53,387 nt of DNA, from assembly GCA_905221605.1 (NCBI GenBank), contig CAJNDS010000535.1, positions 365,001 to 418,387 on the forward strand, given 5' to 3'. A program made the translations under genes and the position numbers. Shown in pieces: positions 1 through 10,343 of the stretch. A model generated the notes under the pieces. It had not been told where the DNA came from. It saw nothing but the letters and a program-made list of their open reading frames with translations, and did not search any database. Source of the stretch: Symbiodinium natans. Lineage: Eukaryota > Sar > Dinophyceae > Suessiales > Symbiodiniaceae. The number at the start of each line of letters is the position of its first letter. The stretch's first letter is position 1.

Positions 1-590
1 TCGGCCCCCCACGAAGTTTTGTACTTTTTGTCCCCGGGAGTGTCGGTGCTCTTCTGGCCTTCTTTGGCCTTTTCTGGCCCTCCTCACTGTTTGGGTTCTA
101 CGCCGGCATAATCTTTTTTTGGGGTATAAATGGGGTACCCCTAGTTTGGGAAATGCCGAAATCCCGGAGCTGAAACCTATATCCCTCACACTAGGCTGGT
201 CCATGCTGGTCCCCTAGACCCTAACCCTAAACCCTAATCCCCTAAACCCTAATGTATGGCCCGAATCTTTGAAACGCATTGACTTTCTGCGACTTTTAGG
301 GTTTACGGTACGACCCCTCTCGATACTACTCCCCCTAGGTTCCCCCCTTAATGAAGGCTATTTAGGGATAGTTAAGCCTAATTAAGTTTGTTTAAGGGGG
401 AACTTAGCGGGGGGGGGGGGGGGTAGTTTAGAGGGTAGTAGGGAAACCCATGAGACTTACGTGTTCACTTACAGATTCCCTCTAGGGTTAAGGTTCAAGG
501 TTGGGTTTGCTGCCTCATGGATGGTGGCTCTAGGCGTTTGTGATGTGATGGGAGGAGTGCAGAGCCCCAAACCGTAAACCCCAAACCCCG
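1..590. other. Degenerate telomere-repeat DNA, no gene seen
   Basis: Contains scattered CCCTAAA-like units, a G14-type run near 410-423 and one palindromic element (listed separately). I see no convincing coding segment on either strand. Confidence 0.6.
328..427. mobile_element. Palindromic MITE-like element, about 100 bases
   Basis: The left arm (ACTACTCCCCCTAGGTTCC, then CCCCTTAA) is an imperfect inverted repeat of the right arm (TTTAAGGGGGAACTTAGC, then a G-run and TAGT). No coding capacity. Seen once. Called an element because its size and form match the other inverted-repeat elements in the window. Confidence 0.45.
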
Positions 591-701
591 AGCGTTCGTC
601 ATCATGGCTCTGTGTACCTCCAGACGCCAGCACAGAGCAGTGCTCTGGCGCAGGCATCAAAAAAGACCAATGTCGGCACTGCAGCACGGTTTGTTTTTTA
701 G
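591..701 (+). CDS. Terminal coding exon, unknown product
   Basis: An open frame of 36 codons ends at TAG. It begins SVRHHGSVYLQTPAQ and is rich in A, S, Q and T, with mixed codon use unlike telomere-repeat translation (NPKP/GFRV). It lies between degenerate CCCTAAA DNA and a TTTAGGG-like stretch. The upstream boundary was not determined. The opposite strand is also open, so the strand is an inference from codon quality. Confidence 0.35.
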   Translation, partial: SVRHHGSVYLQTPAQSSALAQASKKTNVGTAARFVF

Positions 702-855
702 GGTTTCCCTTTTGGGGGCTGGGTCTGGGCCCTTCTTTGTGAGATTCTACAAGAACCCGACACCCCTATGACCTAGAACCCCTAAACCCTAAACCCTGAA
801 CCCTTAAAGCCGGGAGGTTTCTGAGAAGGCTTTCCTCGGAGCCCTTGAAAGTTTC

Positions 856-960
856 CTACTAATTGCTTAAGAACCCCGAAAAAAACATATTATTCCTCAT
901 TCAGGGTAATATAGGGATTATTATGTTTCTATTCTTTTGGGGTTCTTAAGCAAATAGTTG
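856..960. mobile_element. MITE-like element, CTTAAG-type inverted repeats (copy A)
   Basis: The left end TACTAATTGCTTAAGAACCC is inverted at the right end (GGGTTCTTAAGCAAATAGTT). A second copy with the same terminal 20 bases is at 44945-45071. The interior is AT-rich and non-coding. Confidence 0.7.
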
Positions 961-1146
961 TTTCAGTTGCGCACAGCTCTGCATCATTCTTAGGGCTTAG
1001 GGCACCCAAAACCTTTAGCCCTAACCCAAAGGCCCCAACCCCTAAACCCTAAGCCTGAAGCCCTAAAACCTAAACCCCTACACCCGGTTGAGATCTTCAG
1101 GTTCCCTATAAGCCCTTTAGAAGCCCTGTAGCCCTATAAAGCCTAC

Positions 1147-1281
1147 GTACTTGGAGGTTCATGGGTACTCATCACCCCAGATGTGAATCTACTTCTAACC
1201 TACTTGGAGGACTTAGGAGACTCAGGGGGCTTATCAGTACAGTTCTAATTGGGGCTATAAGTAGCCTGAACCTCCAAGTAC
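1147..1281. mobile_element. MITE-like element, ACTTGGAGG-type inverted repeats (copy A)
   Basis: GTACTTGGAGGTTC at the left is exactly inverted at the right (GAACCTCCAAGTAC). Related sequences are at 25116, 48582-48668 and 50055-50194. The interior repeats a second half-site (CTACTTGGAGGACTTAGGAG). Confidence 0.7.
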
Positions 1282-1375
1282 TATAAAGAACTCTAAACCC
1301 TAAACCCTGAACCCTGAACCCTGAACCCTAAACCCTAAACCCTAAACCCCAAACCCTAAACCCCAAACCCTAGCC
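1282..1375. repeat. Interstitial CCCTAAA tract with CCCTGAA variants
   Basis: About twelve 7-base units that begin immediately to the right of the inverted-repeat element. Several units are CCCTGAA. Confidence 0.85.
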
Positions 1376-1522
1376 ATGGAACCATTTGGTAGTTCAAGCC
1401 CCCTCTGCAATCGCCGATGCCGAAGTGCTGCCCCTCAAGCGCACATCTCCTCCCTCGCCCTTCTTGCACGTGATCGACGCCCGGGCGGGCCACGGGCTGT
1501 GGGGTTGGAGATCGGGGTTTAG
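1376..1522 (+). CDS. Possible coding exon, unknown product
   Basis: A GC-rich segment is open in two plus frames. One starts at an ATG (1375) and stops in the following GTTTAG. The other contains LHVIDARAGHGLWGW. The segment ends directly at a TTTAGGG tract whose GTTTAG could act as a donor. The frame cannot be decided here. Confidence 0.3.
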   Translation: MEPFGSSSPLCNRRCRSAAPQAHISSLALLARDRRPGGPRAVGLEIGV

Positions 1523-1618
1523 GTGTTTAGGGTTTGTTTATAGGATTTAGGGTTTAGGGTGTAGGGTTTGGGTGGCTGGATGTTTGGGGTTAGGCATCCC
1601 CACGGGTTATCTCCCGCT

Positions 1619-1806
1619 CGTGCCCGCCCGTAAAGGGGCCTCCCGCTCAAAAGGGGGCGGGCCCGCCCGCAAGGGGGCCTCCGGCCTTTCCCGATCCTTC
1701 CCCCTTCCCCGTAAGGGGCCTTCCCCGTCAGGGGCCTTGCCTGTAACGGGCCTTCCCCGTTCCCCGTACTAGGCCGTCCCCGTAAGGGGCTTTCCCCGCA
1801 GGGGCA
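1619..1806. repeat. GC-rich palindromic minisatellite
   Basis: About ten degenerate copies of a 16-18 base unit close to CCCCGTAAGGGGCCTT, each containing its own small inverted repeat (CCCC...GGGG). Both strands are open by composition, giving ORFs of about 65-115 codons that I treat as repeat artefacts. Confidence 0.7.
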
Positions 1807-2246
1807 CAGCACAAGCGCTCTGTCCGATTCCTGTCTGCCACAAGCACCCGAACTACAGCCCAAACCTTACACCTGATTGCACTGTCGAAAAACCCCTAAA
1901 CCCTGAACCCTAAGCCCTTCGGTTGCTTTCTGAATCTGACGGTGATATTCAGGCTGCTGGGGCTATGGTTGACCCATGTGAAGTAGAGGAAAGGTTCCTA
2001 ATAAAAGGGTTTAGGGTTTAGGGTTTAGGGTTTAGGGTTTAGCATGTGAGGTGTCCTCTTGGGGACACTAGCAATAAAACACAAACTTCGCAGCCCGACC
2101 CACGTCGAAGACAGCCCTGAGACACAGGAATCCCTTTAGGGTTTAGGGTTTAGGGTGTCGTATCCCAGATGAGCGTTCAATGTTGACTGCTCGGGTAGGC
2201 AGGGGGGGGTTACAGTTTGTACAGGTTTGCGGTTCGCAGGGGTTCA

Positions 2247-2353
2247 CCCTAAACCCTAAACCCTAAACCCTAAACCCTAAACCCTAAACCCTAAACCCTA
2301 AACCCTAAACCCTAAACCCTAAACCCTAAACCCTAAACCCTAAACCCTAAACC
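2247..2353 (+). repeat. Perfect (CCCTAAA)n tract, about 15 units
   Basis: An uninterrupted 7-base telomere repeat in C-strand orientation. It ends against a GC-rich segment (2354-2430) that is open in frame and may be a short exon. The tract therefore lies inside the sequence, not at a chromosome end. Confidence 0.95.
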
Positions 2354-2873
2354 GAACTCGGAAGAAGGCCCATGGCCTGCTGGCGTGGAGTTTGTCGGCT
2401 CTGCAGGGGCCGAGGCCCGGGCTGGGGGGGGGGGGGGGGTGTTTGGGGAGGTTTGGGGTTTAGGGTTTTGTGGTTTAGGGTTTGGGGTGCAGGGCTTGGG
2501 GTTCGGGGTTGAGGCTTTGGGGTTTAGGGTTTAGGGTTTGGGGCCTAAACCCTAAACCCTTGGGGTTCAGGGCTTGATGACGGCATCTGGTCTCGCCTTG
2601 AGAACCCAAAGCTTTGCTAGGGTAGGCCACGGCGCAGTTCGTTTGAAGGTGCTTGTAACCACAAACCCTAAGCCCTACTAAAGTTACAAAGCCCTCTAAA
2701 TCCCACAAAAAGCCAAAGCAACATTTTTAAAGCATACAAAAAACGAAGTAGTTTAACTTAAAAAAACATTTATGTACACCAGTAGATATACCTATATGGT
2801 TGCCTGGACCCTTCTAGGGTCTAGGGTTTAGGGTTTAGGCTTTCCGACCCTTCCAGCCTGATTGAACCCTAGC

Positions 2874-2945
2874 AACCCCATTGAAGAGGCGCCATCCCCG
2901 AAGCGGCTGCCTTGGCAGACGCCCAGGACAACGTTGAAGCTCTAA
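2874..2945 (+). CDS. Terminal coding exon, unknown product
   Basis: A short open frame with good codon structure, PIEEAPSPKRLPWQTPRT, ends at TAA just before a TTTAGGG tract. Nearest acceptor-like AGs are at CCTTCCAG and CCCTAG upstream. Product unknown. Confidence 0.35.
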   Translation, partial: NPIEEAPSPKRLPWQTPRTTLKL

Positions 2946-3283
2946 TTTAGGGTTTAGGGTTTAGGGATTAGGGCTTGGGGTTTAGGGTTTAGGGTTTAGG
3001 GTTTCTTGGTTCAGGGTTTAGGGTTCAGGGTTTTTGGCTTAGGGCTTGGGGTTTATTTGGCACGCTGAAGTTCTGGGTTTTTGAGGCTCTGGATAAAGCC
3101 GAGCCATTAAGGGGTCTTCCGAAGCTCAATCAAAGCCTAAACCCTAAACCCTAAGGCGTGATGAACCCTGCAGGCTCTTGGACCATTTGTCGTCCCTCGA
3201 TCGGTTCCAATTTTCTTAAGTCCGTTCCCTAGAAGCCCTTAACTTCTGAACCTGATCCAAAAAGCGGTCTATATCTATGTGTA

Positions 3284-3313
3284 TGTATATGTATACATAT
3301 ACATATACATATA

Positions 3314-3348
<35 letters not shown>

Positions 3349-3349
3349 G

Positions 3350-3388
<39 letters not shown>

Positions 3389-3400
3389 ATATATATGTGC
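3284..3400. repeat. (TATG)n/(TA)n microsatellite
   Basis: A simple TATA/TATG repeat. Its minus-strand translation (IYIYIY) is not a protein. Confidence 0.9.
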
Positions 3401-3726
3401 GGTTATGTATTTATGCTTCATAAGAACTGTTAAAGAAGTACCTGGACCCTGAAAAAACATAACCCCAAGCCACAGCTCCGCCACGCATGAGCTTGGTTGT
3501 TTTAGCGGTTTAGGGTTTAGGGTTTAGGGTTTAGGGTTTAGGGTTCGTGAGCTGGCTAACACATGCGAGACCAGCTCTGCTTTAGAGGGTTTGGTAAACC
3601 CTAAGCCCTGAGCCCTCAACCTTCGAACCCGAACCCTCAACCCTGAGCCCTAACCCTGAACCCTCAACCCTTATTTCCCTAAACCCTTAACCCTTAACCC
3701 TAAACCCTAAACCCTAAACCCTGCCG

Positions 3727-3819
3727 GTTATCTTCAACCTCGGCCTCCCTCGAGAGCGGCGCAGGACGCAGCTTCCTCAGAGCGGGAAGCCCCAGCGACG
3801 GATGACGGTTTTTGTTTCC
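3727..3819 (+). CDS. Possible coding exon, unknown product
   Basis: Lies between two CCCTAAA tracts and reads VIFNLGLPRERRRTQLPQSG and on to MTVFV without stops. GC-rich third positions. No family recognised. Confidence 0.35.
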
Positions 3820-4522
3820 CTAAACCCTAAACCCTAAACCCTAAATCCTAAATCCTAAACCCTAAACCCTAAGCCCTAAACCCTAAACCCTAAACTCGAA
3901 CCGAACCCAGAATCCTGTCTATGGGTTCTTGGGGTCTTCTGTAGGTTTTCGAGGCCCTCTTCGGCTTAGGGCTCGGAGGTTTCGGGCTCAGGTAACGGGA
4001 TTAGGGGTTAGGGTTTAGGAGTGGAACCCTGGCCCCATGCCCTAAACCCAGAACGCCGGACCTTGAAATTTGAACATCCCAACGCCCTGAGCCCTAATCC
4101 TCGAGCTCACTCGTTATGATGGTGTCACAAAATCGTTGTCGTAGCGCAAGCCCATGTTTTCGGCCCCTAAACCCCTTCCCCCTCTAAATCTCAAACCCCT
4201 ACACCCTAAACCCTTAACCCCTTAACCCCTAAACCTTAAACCCCTAAACCCCTCAACCACAAGCTCTAAACCCCCAATTGAACCATTCCGAGCACATGTG
4301 CTTTCTTGGCCACTCTCGCAGAGCTTCCAGACCTGGATCAGAGCTTCTAAGGGTTTAGGGTTTAGGGTTGGGGCAAGCCCTAAACCCTAAACCCTAAACC
4401 CTAAACCCTAAACCCTAAACCCTAAACCCTTAAGTACAGGCTAGTTACAAGGGTTGAGGCTTTGGAGGCCCAAATCCCAAGACCTGAACCCTCATGAGCC
4501 TTACGCCCCTCCAAAGCCTCCG

Positions 4523-4606
4523 GGTTTGGGTTTAGGGTTTAGGGTTTAGGGTTTAGGGTTTAGGGTTTAGGGTTTAGGGTTTAGGGTTTAGGGTTTAGGG
4601 TTTAGG
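4523..4606 (+). repeat. (TTTAGGG)n tract, 12 units
   Basis: A perfect G-strand repeat followed by degenerate units, leading into the exon at 4674. The last TTTAG before that exon could serve as its acceptor. Confidence 0.9.
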
Positions 4607-4673
4607 TTTCAGGGTTCAGGGTTCAGGGTTGCGGATTTTAGGTTTCAGGGTCTAGGGTTTAGGGCTGTCTTTC

Positions 4674-4745
4674 AAGCCGAGGCCGCAGCGAGTCCGCACC
4701 TTCGACGTGGCCCCGCCCAGCGCAAGCTACCAGCTGGCGGACTGA
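4674..4745 (+). CDS. C-terminal exon, unknown product
   Basis: Reads KPRPQRVRTFDVAPPSASYQ, then LAD and a TGA stop. With acceptor TTTAG|GG the frame extends upstream as LSF. It follows a long TTTAGGG tract, consistent with a telomere-repeat intron, but I could not place the upstream exon. A T-run follows the stop. Confidence 0.5.
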   Translation, partial: KPRPQRVRTFDVAPPSASYQLAD

Positions 4746-5533
4746 GTTTTTTTTTCGGGGGCGGAGGGTTATTCCAAGCCCTAAACCTCAAGGACGCCAG
4801 GCTCCATACACCCCAATAGTATTTGTGTGTATATATATATATATGTATATATAGGTTTCTTATTTAATCTATTTTTATCTGTACATTCTTATTCTATTTG
4901 GGCCTATGAGCCCTCAATGTGTCCTATTTGCATCGGATGATCTTCGGAACCAACGGCTTCGAGACAGGCGCTTCGAGGTAGCGGTAGCTCTTAAGGTTTA
5001 GGGTTTAGGGCTTAGGGCTTGGGGCTTAGGGCTTAGGGCTTAGGGTTTTTTTGTGTTGGGAGTTCTCAAAGCCCCTAGGCCTGCCCCTAAACCCCCAACC
5101 CACTCATCCCCTAATCCTCGAACCCACTTAACCCTAAACCCCAAACCCCTTATTCTCTAAATCCCGGAGCCCGTGATCCCCGAAGCCACTAAACCCATGC
5201 TAAGCTCTCGCTGCCTTCTTTTGCTGTACAAGGAGAATGGGATCATTTAAGCCATTTTAAGGTGTAGGGCTTCTGTTTGGCTAAATACTTGCCCGCAAAC
5301 TCTCCTTGAAGGTCAAGCTACTCTGGCATCAAAGGTTGGAGAAGAGCACTGCTAGGCTATTGCGAAATATCTTCTCTAACCCCCCCCCCCCCCCCACCCC
5401 TGCCGTCACCCCCCCCCCTCCCCGCAAACGCTTTCCTTCCCCCGCTCCCCCCCTCCCCCCCCCTCATCCCTGAAAGCCTAAACCCCAAGCCCTAACCCTA
5501 AACCCCCAAGCCCTGAACCCTTATCAGTCATCA
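4746..5533. other. Intergenic or intronic DNA with a weak exon candidate
   Basis: Holds a (TA)n microsatellite near 4826, degenerate TTTAGGG units near 4995, degenerate CCCTAAA DNA and C-rich runs at 5380-5460. The only coding-like stretch is 4934-4976 (SDDLRNQRLRDRRFE), followed by a GTAGCG donor-like site. Confidence 0.5.
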
Positions 5534-5980
5534 GTCCAGGAGCAGCTGGAGCGGAGTGCTGCATTCGAAGAAGCCGCATCAAGGCATCATGGTTTCGTTG
5601 GGTCAGGGTTGTGCGCGTTCTTTTTTTTGTTGCCGGCATCATGTTCTCAGCGTGAGACGCCACTGCCTTGGAGTTTGAGTTTAGGGCTTAGGGTTTGGGG
5701 TTTAGGGTTTAGGGTTTAGGGTTATACTACGATTGGGTCATTCTTAGGAACCCTTGAGGGGATTTTGTTTTTTGATCTTTGCAGGGGTCTGGGCCAGAGC
5801 AGGCAGCGTTCTGCAGGGTCAGCGGCGCCTGCACCAGCCTCTGCGTCAGCGCCGGAAGAGGGTTTAGGGTTTAGGGTTTAGGTTTTAGGGTTTAGGGTTG
5901 AGGGTTTAGGGTTTAGGGTTTAGGTTAAAGATCAGAAGGCTGCTGCGCGTCAAGGACCTGAAGCTTCAAGAAGTTTATGA
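5534..5980 (+). CDS. Three-exon gene 3' part with telomere-repeat introns
   Basis: Exons are placed at about 5540-5601, 5785-5861 and 5931-5980. Exon 1 reads EQLERSAAFEEAASRHHGF and stops at GG|GTCAGG (phase 2). Exon 2 follows a textbook tract (TTTTGATCTTTGCAG) and reads AGSAAPAPASASAPEE, ending G|GTTTAGGG (phase 1). Exon 3 follows TTAAAG| and reads QKAAARQGPEASRSL before TGA. Both joins keep one frame. Intron 1 (183 bases) contains several TTTAGGG units; intron 2 (69 bases) is almost entirely telomere repeat. Ala/Ser/Pro-rich C-terminus, no family recognised. The 5' end was not found. An alternative frame of exon 3 stays open to TAG at about 6022 but would need a non-GT donor. Confidence 0.6.
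5862..5930 (+). other. Telomere-repeat intron (69 bases, GT-AG)
   Basis: Starts GTTTAGGGTTTAGGG and ends GGTTTAGGTTAAAG. About nine TTTAGGG-like units make up essentially the whole intron. Removing it joins phase 1 to phase 1. Confidence 0.65.
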
Positions 5981-6640
5981 AGCTACCCGAATCTTAGGAC
6001 GAAGATCCCAAAGGCGCCAGTAGTAGCCTTTCCCTCCCCTTGGGGGTACGAATGCCCCTTGAATTGAAACGTTACGGCCGACACTTTACATGCTCAACCC
6101 CAAAGACAGCGTTTAGGGTTTAGGGTTGCTTGGCGATTGGAGGGGCTTCAGAATTTGGGGTTCCGGGTGTTTTTTTGTTCACCTTCTTTGTGTGCCTCAA
6201 ACCCTAAACCCTTAACTTATGTTGTACTGAGAACAAAGAGGGGCTGTGAGGGTGAGACGGCAGTGGTATCCTAAAGCAGCCTCGGCTCAAAGCCAAGCAC
6301 GGCCGAAACACAACGCTTACGGTTTAGGTTTGCGGAACAGCACCCATGAGCAGCTTCAAAGCACATATGAACCTTGAACACGAAATGCGCCAGCGTGACC
6401 CGAAACCCTAAACCATGAACCCTAAACCCTAAACCCCAAGCTCTAAACCCTAAATTCTAAACCCGCCAGCAGGCAGCTTCCCCTTGAAGTCAAGGAGGAC
6501 CTGAAGGAACTGAGGCCGGTGAGCCCCTAAACCCTAAACCCTAAACCCTAAATCCTAAATCCTAAACCCTAAACCCCTAATCCTAAACCCTAAACCCCTA
6601 ATGCTAAACCCTAAACGCTAAGGGAGCCGGCCATTGATGG
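5981..6640. other. Mixed telomere-like DNA, no gene called
   Basis: Contains an alternative C-terminal frame to about 6022, short TTTAGGG units near 6113, and CCCTAAA tracts at 6400-6460 and 6524-6615. Confidence 0.5.
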
Positions 6641-7606
6641 AGGAAGGTCTATGGGTTTGGGGGCTCGTAGTTTGGGTTTTGTGTGGGATCTGGAGCTGCG
6701 CTCCTAAACCCTATATAACCCCCCAGAGGATCCCAACTCCATTTGGCCCGTCGATAGCCGTCCGGCCCGTGGTGTTAAAAGGTCGAGGGGTCGAGGGGCC
6801 AAGGGGGGGGCCAAGGGGGGGGTGGGGGGGCAGGGCCATATCCACCCAACAACGCATGCACAGGCCCACACCAAAAGAACATGTTCAAATATTAGAAGTT
6901 CTCATGCGCGTGAAAAAAGCATGTACGATCATGCAGCATATATATATATATATATGCATGCATGCAATGCGTAGTGGAGGGGGTGAAAAGGGGGTCAGGG
7001 CAAGATCCACCACCACCCCATTATGTATAAGCTCATGCCAAACAATCATCATGCATGTGCACATATATATGTTATGGATGCATGCGTGTATCCATGCATG
7101 CCATGCATGCGTGCCGTTGCAATTGTCTGTACAAACCACGCATGCCCTTAACCCGCGGAACCCAAACCCCAAACCCATGCGTGTGCAACTCGAACATTTT
7201 TCGCACTAGCTCATGCATTCGCAAGGCTGCCAGCTTTCTGGTCAAACTCGTGTTATACCTCAGTTGCATGCATCATGACTATATATGCATCACATGCTAA
7301 CGCGTTGCTGTAAATGCATGCATGGTTGCAAGGAAGCCTGCACAGTGCATGCATGCTAGCCTTCAAAAAACGTAAGGTCAAAGACCATCTCATCATTGCA
7401 TGCATGTTATAAGGAACAAAAATCGCAAAAGCCGAGCTGCAATGCGGCACGGCTGCAGCATACCATCGATCGATCGCGATTGTATACCTGCAGAGCAAGG
7501 CGCTATATATATATATATATATACAAGCATGTATATATATTATATATATAGAGTGCAGCGCAATGCGCTCCATGCATGCGTGTAAAATATGGTATCGATC
7601 TTAAGG

Positions 7607-7623
7607 CTAGTATAAAAAATAAA

Positions 7624-7661
<38 letters not shown>

Positions 7662-7705
7662 CATATATATATATATATATCTATATATATATATATATGT
7701 ATGTA
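7607..7705. repeat. (TA)n microsatellite
   Basis: A long alternating TA tract with short interruptions. Similar shorter tracts recur through the island. Confidence 0.9.
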
Positions 7706-7724
7706 TGTACATGCCATGCGTGTG

Positions 7725-8805
7725 AACCCTAAACCCTTATAACCCTAAACCTTAACCCTGAACCCTATAGATCCTAAACCCTAAATGTATATATATACAT
7801 AATCTCTTGCTCCTATCACGGCCAGCACGCGGGCAATTTAAACAGCATATGTTAACAGCCATACTCATGCATGCAATTGTTCCGCAGATAGCGTTTGCCA
7901 GTGTCCACTATATAATATATATATATATAAGCCACCCAACACACGCAACACAGACACACACACACACACATGACACAATTTATAATACATGCATGCATGC
8001 ACAACATGCACACAACACACTTCTTTTTTGCATGCAAAAAAAACATGCATTACATAAGGTTCGGGTTTACAAGTGCACAGCTGATACATGCGCGGAGCTG
8101 CCTCGACCCTTCGGCTTCGAGGTGCAGTCTGGCTTTCCTTTCGAGCCTGTCACAATTATAAGGTCAGGGTGGGTCCCGTCAAGGCAGTCCAGGGTGGGGA
8201 CTTTGAGGTTGAAGGTGGTGAAATGTGGGTCTGAGAGTCTGAGGCTAGCCGACAAAGGGTCTGGGGCCTGGGGGTCTGCATGCAGGGTTTAGGGTTCAGG
8301 GTTCAGGGTTCAGGGTTCAGGGTTCAGGGTTTAGGGTTTAGGGTTTAGGGTTTAGGGTTTAGGGTTTAGGCTTTAAGGAACGAGAGGAGGTCATGGCAGG
8401 CACACGTGTTTTGGTCGCAACTGCTGTTACTCGCGGGTCGGGCTCGTGAGTCGTGAGGTTCACAAACTCAAAGATAATTTGCAAGGGGCACCGGCCATGC
8501 ACCCAGCCGCGATTCAAGGGCTCGAGGTTTGACAGCCATATAGCTTGAGGTGTAGCAACAGCGGCTGTGTGGATGCACTCGGGGCCCCCTGGAGCATATG
8601 CATGTATAATTAACGACGATTCGGGTCGAAGCAAAATCTTCAATTTCAACTGTCCAGCAACTCGGGGATCTGCGCCTGCACAAACCAATCCACGCCAAGC
8701 CAGCTGCGGCTTTGCTTTGCAAAGCCGCGTAGTAAAACTGCTGTGTCGCGAGTCGGAGCGCGCGGAGCTGCTGCCAGCTAGTGCGGCTGCTGCTGAGCCT
8801 CGGGG
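7725..8805. other. Non-coding or undecided stretch downstream of the minus-strand ORF
   Basis: Holds a small telomere-like patch (8286-8370) between two unique segments. The minus strand is open at 8359-8836 in two frames and at 8067-8255, but none has decisive coding character. These may be 3' exons or untranslated sequence of the ORF at 8806-9351. Confidence 0.4.
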
Positions 8806-9351
8806 CTAGCCATGCATCATGGCTGAACGGAGCCATTGCTCCCGCTTGAGCGCCCGAAGGCGCTCAACCATGGCTGCGCGAGCGGCCATTACATCCTGGA
8901 ACGTCCGGATCTCACCATGCACTGACGCCGCGTAGTCAGAGCAATGGATCATATCGCAAAAGCAGTGCAGAATCTCCACCAGGTCCTGGTACATCTTGCC
9001 TCGGCATGGAAACTGCCTATACAGCCAACACTCCAAAAAGCGGTGCGAGACATCTTGGTTGAACTCGACTCGGCGCCACCAGGCTGGCGCACAAAGACGC
9101 AACACCGCGGCAGGTGTAACAACGCCCCAGCGCGATGACCCTGGGAGCATGACCTCTGCTTCTGCGTGGAACTGCAAATGCAAAGCGTTTCGGCGGTCTT
9201 TGTAGAAGGCCTCGTCGGTGTCGTGGAACCGGGCCATTTCTGCTTCGAATTGCACTCCCCAGTTTGCGGAAAACCACAGCAAAAGCCACCAAAGCTTATT
9301 GCACATTTCCAGACCCCCGCAGTAGATGCCCTCGTCTCCGTGCCCGTCCAT
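8806..9351 (-). CDS. Unknown protein, single long exon
   Basis: An open frame of about 181 codons from an ATG at 9351 (MDGHGDEGIYCGG) to a stop at 8806. Codon use is good, with many acidic and aromatic residues. Recognisable stretches include RRVEFNQDVSHRFLECWLY and a helical C-terminus (FQDVMAARAAMVERLRALKR). The frame is open about 15 codons further upstream, so it may be the last exon of a spliced gene; CAG acceptor sites occur near 9370. It lies about 1 kb beyond the stop of the large minus-strand gene and has the same orientation. I recognise no family; it could be a neighbouring gene or an extension of the same transcript. Confidence 0.6.
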   Translation of the reverse strand: MDGHGDEGIYCGGLEMCNKLWWLLLWFSANWGVQFEAEMARFHDTDEAFYKDRRNALHLQFHAEAEVMLPGSSRWGVVTPAAVLRLCAPAWWRRVEFNQDVSHRFLECWLYRQFPCRGKMYQDLVEILHCFCDMIHCSDYAASVHGEIRTFQDVMAARAAMVERLRALKREQWLRSAMMHG

Positions 9352-9589
9352 GGCTGTGAACCTGCAGGCCTGGTTACGCAGCTTACGTGGCAGCAAGTTT
9401 ACAGCACCTCAGGCGCCCAGGCTTCAGCTTGAGCAGCAGCTACCATGCATGCAAAATGGAACAGTGGGGCCACTGTGCATGCATGCATGCATGCATGCAT
9501 ATTTATATAAGCATGACATGCAGCCATGGTCCGCGCGCCTGGCTGGGGGATAGCACCTTTCTTTGCACTGGAGTCCTTGCAGGGTTTGG

Positions 9590-10020
9590 GGTTTAATAAC
9601 CCCGCGCCCCCCCTGTGGTGTGGGTGTGTTTGGGGCTTCAGGGTTTAAGGTATATATAATTTAATAACACTTTTTTTTGTGCATGCATGTCTGCATTTAT
9701 ATATATATATATATATATTATACAGACATGTATATATACATATATATGTAATTATTCTTATTAATGTTATGATTATTATGATTATTATTTTTATGAGTCT
9801 GTTATTATATATATTGTATTCTACATATTATATAATATTATAAATATTATCTTCCATTATATATATATATCTATATATTGTGTTAATTATATGTCAGAAT
9901 ATTATATATATACATATATGTCTAGAAGTATGTATATATATATATATATATTTATATAATTAATATATATTTTACATGTTATATATATATATATACATTC
10001 TGGCAAATTAATAATTGCAA
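9590..10020. other. AT-rich spacer
   Basis: TA-rich, low-complexity DNA between the two minus-strand coding units. No exon seen. Confidence 0.7.
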
Positions 10021-10343
10021 CTGCATGATTCGGGCCGGTGCCTCATGCTTGCAGCACTGACGTCATGACCGTGCCTGCGAGGAGGAGGGTGGCGGAAGCT
10101 CTTTAGCTATATATAGCTTTAGCATTGCACGCACGTATCTATTAGAGGCCGGGGAAGGGGGGCACACGCCCACATGCATGTGCATGCATGTATATATACA
10201 AAGAAAGCATGGAAAGCATGTGCGTGCACATCGGAACCTAGGGAAACATGCATGCATGCACGCCGACGGCATCATGCACGCGCACTGCATGCTGCATGCT
10301 TATAACTTAAGCTCGTCATGCGTGCACGTGCGCGCACGCGTGT

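Noticed and set aside
1519-1863. Minus-strand ORF of 114 codons
   Set aside because: Composed of the GC-rich minisatellite; no independent coding evidence.
3275-3484. Minus-strand ORF with IYIYIY repeats
   Set aside because: Translation of a TA/TATG microsatellite.
8359-8836. Minus-strand ORFs downstream of 8806
   Set aside because: Two overlapping frames are open but neither shows clear coding bias or splice-compatible joins.
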